Positions 57,805-64,000 of a stretch of DNA of 64,000 nucleotides are shown here, one piece after another; position 1 is the first letter of the stretch, and each line of letters begins with the position of its first letter. Source of the DNA: Cantharellus purpuraceus (lineage: Eukaryota > Basidiomycota > Agaricomycetes > Cantharellales > Hydnaceae); the NCBI GenBank assembly GCA_025174535.1, contig JALBUN010000008.1, positions 310,001 through 374,000 of the forward strand. Direction: 5' to 3'. The notes beneath the pieces were generated by a model. It made no database searches, was not told where the DNA came from, and worked only from the letters and a program-made list of their open reading frames with translations. The translations under genes were made by a program, and so were the position numbers.

Positions 57805-58374
57805 ATGGTGTGGCAGGTAAGCCTACCAAAACATCACACCACACTAACTTCACTTGTTCTCCATGCCTGGAGAACATACCATCAACAATATGTTATGATG
57901 GCCCCTTCCACCTTTCTATTCCAGCACTCAATGTTTGTACCTGTCCCTGCCTTCATTTCAGCTCTCACCTGCTCTTGCATTCATCCTTGCCCCTGCATCT
58001 GCCCTTGCAATTGCTTTTGTTCCAGCTCTCACCTTCATTCTGACACTTGGCACTCAGACTCACTCTTGTGCATGCTTGCTTATGTACTCAACACTTGCAG
58101 TTGCTCTCATCATATGAGGGACTGCTACTTCATAATAGTAAATGTATTTTTATGACCTAAATCAAAGTATAATGTCACTTTCTTGAGCCCCCAAGTTGCT
58201 CATACAGCTATAATGTGCACTAAAAAAAAGGCGCTAGGGGCACTTCTTGTGCAGTCAGTACTACTAAAGCTCTGTACACAGTAAAGGGAAGAAAAGTACT
58301 GAATTTAAGTGTCTTATGTACTGAAGATGGTCAGTGCAAACAGTACTGAAATTTAGTGCGAGTTTTTTCTACAG
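57805..58374. other. Non-coding or unrecognised sequence
   Basis: No convincing gene. Low-complexity Pro/Cys/Ser-type frames at 57786-58155 look spurious. The stretch 58214-58357 has cactaaa...tttagtg ends and repeated agtact motifs, possibly a small degenerate repeat. Confidence 0.4.
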
Positions 58375-58559
58375 TGGCTACAGATGAAAGGTCTGTCTCC
58401 GACAGCGGCAATACGGCATCGATTCCCAAAATTGCACGTATCGGATTTCCAAAACTTAGAGGGCTACAGGGCACGGATTCGTCACGCCATGACACATTGA
58501 GTGACCTCGAATGTAGTACTGGGGAGGATCTGGGTGCAGCGGGGGCTACGGTGACATAG
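58375..58559 (+). pseudogene. Possible 3'-terminal exon of a truncated host gene
   Basis: A good acceptor (gttttttctacag, ending 58374) opens a frame of about 61 codons (ATDERSVSDSGNTASIPKIA...) to TAG 58557-58559. Ser/Asp/Gly-rich, without retroelement features. CpG content is higher than in the repeats. No upstream exon remains, as transposon-derived sequence lies there. Family not recognised. Confidence 0.35.
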
Positions 58560-58757
58560 TTTTTGATCATTCATTCAAGGTGAGAGCGACTGGAAATGAA
58601 GGAGAGTCTCCACCCCGATGATAAAATATAACCAGAGAATTGTTCAATTACATGCGAGGGAGATCCTTGGATCGCTGTCAGTCCAGTGGATCATCTGGTT
58701 ACAGTAATGGCGTATTTGGCCCTGTATTTCCACCTATTTATCTCTCCACTCTTAACA

Positions 58758-59379
58758 TTATATTTCCAACCATACACTCTCAGCTATAATATGTGGTTCC
58801 GACCCAATATGCCATTGAAATAGATGGGTTCGATGACCAGGACATCTAAATAGCATTTGCCTGAACACCTCGTTCATACCGATCTGTTACAGCGCGTCCC
58901 TGTCCTCCCAGAGATACTCGCGCTTGGTAAGGTTGCAGAACACCAGGGATTGTGGTAGTGCGTCGAGCACAGGCCACTCGCTGCTGTCAGAATGAAGCCT
59001 CCGCGGTATTGAACTGTCCGGCACCTGAACTCCTGGAACGTCACACGGAGAACGCGCATAACATCCTCCGTGGATGCACATTATCGTCATAACTACGTCT
59101 TGAGCTCCGCGAAGTCGGCATCAGTGAGCATATCGGGTGGTGTGTTAAACACTCAATCGCTGACGTAGCTGATGACCAAAGCATGGTGTATTTGTCTGGG
59201 AGGAGCACAAACACTTCTTCCCAACCATCCAGAAGGCGGAGCAAGTAAGTGCGAGCATCGTCACGCTGGAAATCCTTGAGCATCGCAAACATGATGTCCG
59301 CAGGAAGCATGTCCAGCGTAGCCGGACGACGCGCCAAGAAAGGGTCTGTCGCTGTAGTGCTATCATGCGTTAGGATCAT
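58758..59379 (-). pseudogene. Fragmented host-type protein gene (F-box-protein-like)
   Basis: Minus-strand frames from ATG 59379: MLPADIMFAMLKDFQRDDA resembles the LP-x-x-I opening of fungal F-box domains, followed by TYLLRLLDGWEEVFVLLPDKY. A shifted frame then gives PPDMLTDADFAELKT ending in TAG near 59095. Further down, LPQSLVFCNLTKREYLWEDRDAL, a TAA, and a tail to 58758. Whether the shifts are introns or mutations cannot be settled by eye. The F-box assignment rests on general resemblance only. Confidence 0.4.
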
Positions 59380-60020
59380 TCCGTCAGGGTCACTCCCAAC
59401 ATGTCAAGGGAGGCATCTACTCATGTTCTTTCGAACCTTATAATATTTCCGCCCTCGGGAAAGAAGTGGTTTAAAGGGGCCTCTCATGCCTTCGCAGGAA
59501 GAAGACTAGTAGCTAATTCTCGTGTCCCTGACATCAGCGTGAGTTATACGCACCTTTAGTAGAGCAGTGTTATTTTGTACATCTCAGCGCTGAGTTGTCT
59601 ACCGGATCAAATCTTTTAAGGAGATGTTGTCTACTTCTAGTTAGCTGAGATCGACGGTAAGCTCTTTCTGCCGGCGCGAAGGGTTCCCAGAGCGGGCCGG
59701 CGCGTATGTCGAAGCCTGGGAGGTGAATTGATATACCATCATTCGACTGGTATATAATGAGTCCCACCATGACTAGGGTCTTTCTGGGCTATATCTCACA
59801 ATCATTGCGTGACTGAGTGCACGACGGAGGGTACTCTATTCCGGAGTAGCTCAAGGCACAACTCAAGTTCCTGGTCTGCAACTGGGTTCTCTTCGGAAAT
59901 CAGCACAGGTACGGAGGGTGAGCGAGTCCGATGCGAGTTCCAATAGCAGTTGTATTATAACTCTCCCATGTCTTGACTGCTGCTGCTCCCTCCCAATCCC
60001 TTCTAGTCGTCACTATACCC
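59380..60020. other. Intergenic region and promoter of the oxidoreductase gene
   Basis: No supported gene. A TATA-like attataa at about 59954-59960 lies roughly 60 bp upstream of the ATG at 60021 and is followed by a pyrimidine-rich stretch (ctgctgctccctcccaatcc), common near fungal transcription starts. Confidence 0.45.
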
Positions 60021-63000
60021 ATGCACCTTCTTCTGGTCATCCCCACCGCAGCTCTCCTAACCTCCGTACAGGCGGTAACACATGACCAAACACCCTTCTC
60101 CTTACATTACAATGCTACTCCACCTATCCTTGCAGTGTCTCCAGCCAGATGGGCCACACTCAATGCATCCGTAGGTGGTAGACTCGTCTCAGGAGTTCCT
60201 TTCGCGAGGCCGTGCTATGCAGCGTATCAGGGGTTGGCGCCAGGTGTTGAAACAGAGGAGTGTGTGCGAGTGCGGAAGGCATATCGGAATGAATGCAAGT
60301 CACCAATTCGCATTTAGTGGTGCTCTGTGTTAACTGTGGTAACGTTGCTAGCGATACGAACAAGTACTCCAGGCGCCCATATCAATACCCAGTGGGAGAC
60401 GTGTCAGGCTCATAGCCAAGCATGCCTCCTCGACTTTGCGGATCCGTTCGACCCGGAGGCAGCCACGCCGCCTAACAAATGCCATCAGGGCAGTGTGTCT
60501 AGTTATTATGTACCGCCTCTCATATCCCTGCCATCGAGTTTGCATTGACTCTCTACAGATAGACGTTCGTACTTCAGGCGACATCCAAGCAGCCCTCGCC
60601 TTTGCGCGTGCAACTGCTGTACCCCTTGTCATCAAGAACACAGGCCACGATTACAAGGGCCGCAGTAGTGCCCCATATTCCCTTGCCTTATGGATGCATA
60701 ATCTCAAAGAGGTGAATATTGTGATGTCAGGCACAGGTTGAAGTTCCGGATAACCGTGTCATTTCAACGATTCACTCTCTATGATTTTCACCCTGGCGTG
60801 CGGAATGACGTTTTACCTTCTTTGCGTACTTCCCATGTGACGCATTGGGTGAGGCGTGCACGTTGACTGTTTAAATATGTCTTTGTGTATTTTTACCGTC
60901 TCTCTTTTTCAACCAGATCACAATCATCTTCCATGTTTCTTTTCTTCCCCAGCTCGCTATGAGCTTCTTCCTACTCCTCATTCCTATTGCTTTGCAGTAC
61001 GGCTAATTTCCACCTGTAGATGTTGTACCACGCCGTGTTTGCGCCTACCTGTCCTGACCATGACACTGAATACGGTAAGGGGGCGGCCGTAACCCTCGGT
61101 GCGGGAGTGCAATGGTTCGAGGCGTACGCATTTGCGGAGAAGAAGGGTATTACACTGGTTGGAGGTGAGAGTCATTCCCTTGCTTCATCGTTATCATGTT
61201 TTCGTTGGGGAAGCATTTGAGGAGATGTTTGACCAGGGGGTGTTTGCAAAACTTGGCAGTGAAATGTGCAGGGTAACATTTTATGTGTTGTACTGCGAAC
61301 TTCTGCGTCACTGCCTTGCTCATGATTTCATACACTCAATGTGGTCGTTTTCTATCTTTCCCGTGATTGGTCGCATTTTCTTTCAATTCATTCCGTGTTT
61401 ACTATCGATACCTATCATTGTTGACACACTCAAATCATTTCTAGGCGCAGATAGAACAGTTGGTGCTGTTGGTGGATGGTTGCAGGTGAGTGCGCATGGA
61501 TGTGGGTGGCTTTGATCACAGGCTCGACGTCTGATACGTGTGACCATGGTCTTGGTCTGGTGAGCTATGATGTGAGGATGGCCGTCTGCACGGAGCACAA
61601 TGTAACATTTTGCCATGACGCAGACGTTGCGCAAAAAGGCTGCAGAGGTCATAGTATAGTCTAGCCCAGACCAAACATTTCTGCCATTTTTCAACCCATT
61701 TGACCAACTTTTGCTAATCCGCAATTGTCCCCAGGGTGGCGGCCACGGAGCCCTCTCCAATACGCTTGGCATGGGTGCTGACCGTGTCGTACGTACATTC
61801 CACTCCCCCCAATGTCTCACGCAAAACTTCTAATAACCGATCGTTATCTAGCTGGAATTTGTGGTTGTAACACCGGATGGAGAGGTGCGCATCGCGAATC
61901 ACTGCCAAAATCAGGTGCGTTTGTCATATCGTCACAACTTATGCTTGCTTCATCCCTGTGCTCTCTAGGACCTCTTCTTTGCCCTGCGCGGAGGTGGTGG
62001 TGGGACTTTTGGCGTCGTACTGTCAGCCACAATACGTGCAGATCCAAAAGTAACGATTCAGGCTGTCTTGGTGCAGTTTCCGCCTGGACTGCGTGCCGAG
62101 GGTGGGTATCATGATTATCCTTGTTTTTTATCTATTGTAAAGGGTTACAGGGAGCACAGGTGTGAATGATAAAGGAGACCTAAGTGGTGATAGTCATGAA
62201 TCGGACGACCCCCTTGCTTTTACTCGATCCCTCTGGTCTCTCCTAATAACACATGCTCTTCGATGGGTTACTGAAGGTTGGGGCGCGTATGTCAATGCGA
62301 ATTCCGCTTTGTATATCAATCCTGTCCTCGGAAAGGAAGAATCACAGGAGAGCATGCGAGAGCTGGTTGAATGGGCCCAGAAGCTTAAAACCTCTGCTGG
62401 CGGACCAGAAGGGAAAGGAAAGGAGGGAGTGGTGGTGATCCAAGGCGAATATGACTCGTGGGCCCACTTTTACAATCTTTTTGCGGATGGGAATTCTGCA
62501 GTAAGTCCTACCATCCGACAAGAACAACCGTCAATGTTGACACGTCTGCCCGTAGGATCTTGGCCAACCACTTGCACTGGCCTCTCGTCTCATCCCCGCT
62601 TCGTCGTTCGCGACTAATGAGTCCCGCGCTGAGCTCCTGGATGCACTCCTTGCTGCTGAACGAGATGCTCCTGGTGTGAGGTTGCTGAAAACCACGCCAT
62701 TTAATTATCCGAAATCCAGCACATCTTCGTATGACGTGCAGGAGTTAGCGATTAACCCAGCCTGGCGCTCGTCTGTCATTCATGTGACGGCCGTCGCACC
62801 ATGGAACTGGAACGCGACGCTCACGGAAGTGCATGCACAGTACGAGACTGCGAGCAGGGCGATTGAACATCTTAGGAAGATTACTGGCAAGGAAATGGGT
62901 GAGGGGGCCGCTTATGTGAATGAGGCAGATGTTTATGAAGTCGATCATGAGCGTGGGTGATCACTTCACTTTGACTCTCCACAATCCTCGTATTTTTCCG

Positions 63001-63329
63001 TTCTTTGCTTTTGCTTATTCGTTCAGATCTAATGTGACATGGATTGACGCACACATTCGTGTTATAGAGACGTTCTGGGGGAAACATTATCAACGGCTGT
63101 TGGAAATTAAAAACAAGTAGTGCGTTTCACCCTCAAATACGGCTCCGTTCTTGCACTTACTGTCTCTTTCGGGGCAACTTAGCGATCCTGATCGTTTGCT
63201 TGATTGTTGGCATTGCGGTAAGTTTGTTTGACTTATTATCGACGTCTCGTTGTTAAGTTCATCACCGGTTTCATCTTGTGTCTAGTTGGATGGAACCCAG
63301 ATTCGTCGCGATTCTCATGTTACCTATAG
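60021..63329 (+). CDS. Secreted FAD-linked oxidoreductase, berberine bridge enzyme-like (13 exons)
   Basis: Spliced exons: 60021-60298, 60365-60509, 60559-60711, 61020-61164, 61445-61485, 61735-61788, 61852-61914, 61969-62101, 62151-62500, 62556-62952, 63068-63116, 63183-63217, 63286-63329. These total 1887 nt (628 aa) with GT-AG junctions and consistent phase throughout. Residues 1-18 form a signal peptide (MHLLLVIPTAALLTSVQA). The FAD-binding (PCMH-type) domain has NTGHDYKGRSS, with His171 the expected flavin-linked residue, then GGWLQGGGHGALSN and LFFALRGGGGGTFGVV. The C-terminal BBE region ends CWHCVGWNPDSSRFSCYL. No Cys precedes GGWLQ, so single rather than double flavin attachment is likely. 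Family members oxidise sugars, alkaloids or phenolics; the substrate here is unknown. Introns 3-5 (308, 280, 249 nt) are long beside the others (49-115 nt). It looks intact. Confidence 0.9.
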
Positions 63330-63730
63330 AGTATACAAGCAAATGGTCGTGTAGGTTGTAACGGGTGACGGACGGAAGATTTACGCATGGTGGGTGACAT
63401 TGATATCGATGCGAAACACGTTATTCTATTAGATCTGTGCAGTCAGAAGATTTGACTACTGTACGCCTCCGGTTTGTCGGAGCACTTTGTCAGCATGTTA
63501 TATCGCGTTTATATCTGTGGCTAAAGCGGTCGACACGTGGCTATCGTAAGGGAGGGTCGTGGTGAACAATTGACCGATATAGCAATCAAATTAAAGACGT
63601 CGGTTTTGAAAACTTAAGCAAGGTCCAATTATATCAAGCATTCTATATTCAAGCTCAGGCTGAATGGAACGTATGTCTACCAAGGAAACAAGCACAGCGT
63701 CATAGTGAGAACAGTGCCACTTGCTTTTCT
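63330..63730. other. Intergenic, no gene seen
   Basis: Region downstream of the oxidoreductase stop. No ORF with recognisable content and no clear repeat. Confidence 0.5.
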
Positions 63731-64000
63731 ATGCCTCAATTCGTGCACGATTCAAAGCCACCGACGACAGCGCTTGATATCACCCTTCTCGGCATCCGGC
63801 ACCCCTGCATAGACAGCATCGAGATCCGTGTTTTAGAGATTAGTGAACACATTGTGGATTTATTGGCTTTTGCCACAAGGGCGTGATGGTTGCGGTGATC
63901 AAGGCATTGGTGAAGCTGGATCACCTGTGCGTTTCTCGAGTCCCTTTTGATTTGGGGCCGGAGAGACTGGATAGGATTTCCATATATACATTACTAGCGT
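63731..64000 (+). pseudogene. Partial leucine-rich-repeat-like host protein
   Basis: ATG 63731 opens 51 codons (MPQFVHDSKPPTTALDITLL... ISEHIVDLLAFATRA) to TGA 63884-63886. One frame over, KALVKLDHLCVSRVPFDLGPE continues to the window end. The alternating Leu/Ile pattern resembles the LRR half of fungal F-box proteins. An unseen intron or a frameshift lies near 63870. The gene runs past the window. Confidence 0.4.

Noticed and set aside
57786..58155. Cys/Pro/Ser-rich plus-strand frames after the diverged LTR
   Set aside because: Low-complexity composition, overlapping alternative frames, no domain; not supported as a gene or as gag.
58214..58357. Small element with cactaaa...tttagtg inverted ends, CACTA-like
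   Set aside because: The flanking bases show no 3-bp duplication and no second copy was found; the inverted ends are only 7-8 bp.
59570..59770. 66-codon minus-strand ORF between the F-box-like piece and the oxidoreductase
   Set aside because: No recognisable motif or splice context; it may be chance.
60712..61019. Possible extra exon inside the 308-nt third intron of the oxidoreductase
   Set aside because: Joining exon 3 directly to 61020 keeps frame and family continuity; no in-frame segment with both splice sites was seen inside.
1..64000. CRISPR arrays, rRNA, tRNA or bacterial operons
   Set aside because: No regularly spaced identical repeats with unique spacers, no cloverleaf or rRNA stretch recognised; gene structure is eukaryotic.

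Overview
The window looks like a transposon-dense stretch of a basidiomycete (most likely Agaricomycete) chromosome. Positions 1 to about 57,800 are nested and mostly decayed LTR retrotransposons. The right-hand 5-6 kb carries host-type sequence: two or three broken gene pieces and one apparently intact, intron-rich secreted flavin oxidoreductase (60021-63329, 13 exons). The organism call rests on the many 49-68 nt introns, the chromodomain Ty3/gypsy elements, and copy-to-copy differences that are mainly C-to-T or G-to-A at CpG sites. It is an inference.

The dominant family, called A here, is a chromovirus with TG...CA LTRs of about 500-580 bp. It has Gag with a zinc knuckle, a probable -1 frameshift into Pol (protease, RT, RNase H, integrase, chromodomain), and a third gene between pol and the 3' LTR. 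That gene lies on the opposite strand and has its own TATA box. It encodes a charged coiled-coil protein with a C-X2-C-X6-C-X12-C-X2-C-X6-C (Zn2Cys6-type) cluster and a basic tail. Five copies are present: E1 (1-5445, minus, cut by the window edge), E2 (9216-18982, plus), E3 and E4 in tandem sharing one LTR (25739-44617, plus), and E5 (47895-57242, minus). There are also solo A LTRs at 7662-19428 (split), 32560-33074, 35343-35883 and 56606-57129, and a diverged relative at about 57371-57804. The primer site after the A LTR is complementary to the predicted 5' end of the element's own RNA, so self-priming of the Tf1/sushi type is likely.

Family B (5446-7661 and 19429-25585, minus) is a different Ty3/gypsy lineage. 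Its DNA is packed with short near-perfect inverted repeats, in coding and non-coding parts alike. Family C is a solo LTR of about 1.45 kb seen at 7761, 22720, 44618 (partial), 49911 and 55568 (partial). Two copies carry an array of TGASTCA (Gcn4/AP-1-type) sites upstream of a TATA box. Family D is a 320-bp solo LTR (22401-24175, interrupted). Family E is a second chromovirus broken into two inverted pieces (25586-25738 and 45615-47894). F is a 1.43-kb element with an intact 144-codon ORF in both copies (11590-13016 and 33233-37124). G is a large LTR-like insertion (34473-36931). Three copies of a TAA-targeting MITE sit at 1980, 14874 and 24370.

Target-site duplications allow much of the insertion order to be read. 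Family B received a solo A LTR (ACATC). That LTR was hit by C1 and then E2 in the same GGGGG. E2 then received F1 (ACGT) and a MITE (TAA). In E3 the antisense gene received a solo A LTR, then F2, which received G, which received another solo A LTR. The TSD halves tagag (25734-25738) and ctcta (47890-47894) sit on two pieces of one family E element in opposite orientation. This marks an inversion of about 22 kb between A LTRs. Most retroelement reading frames carry stops or frameshifts, so nearly all are annotated as pseudogenes.
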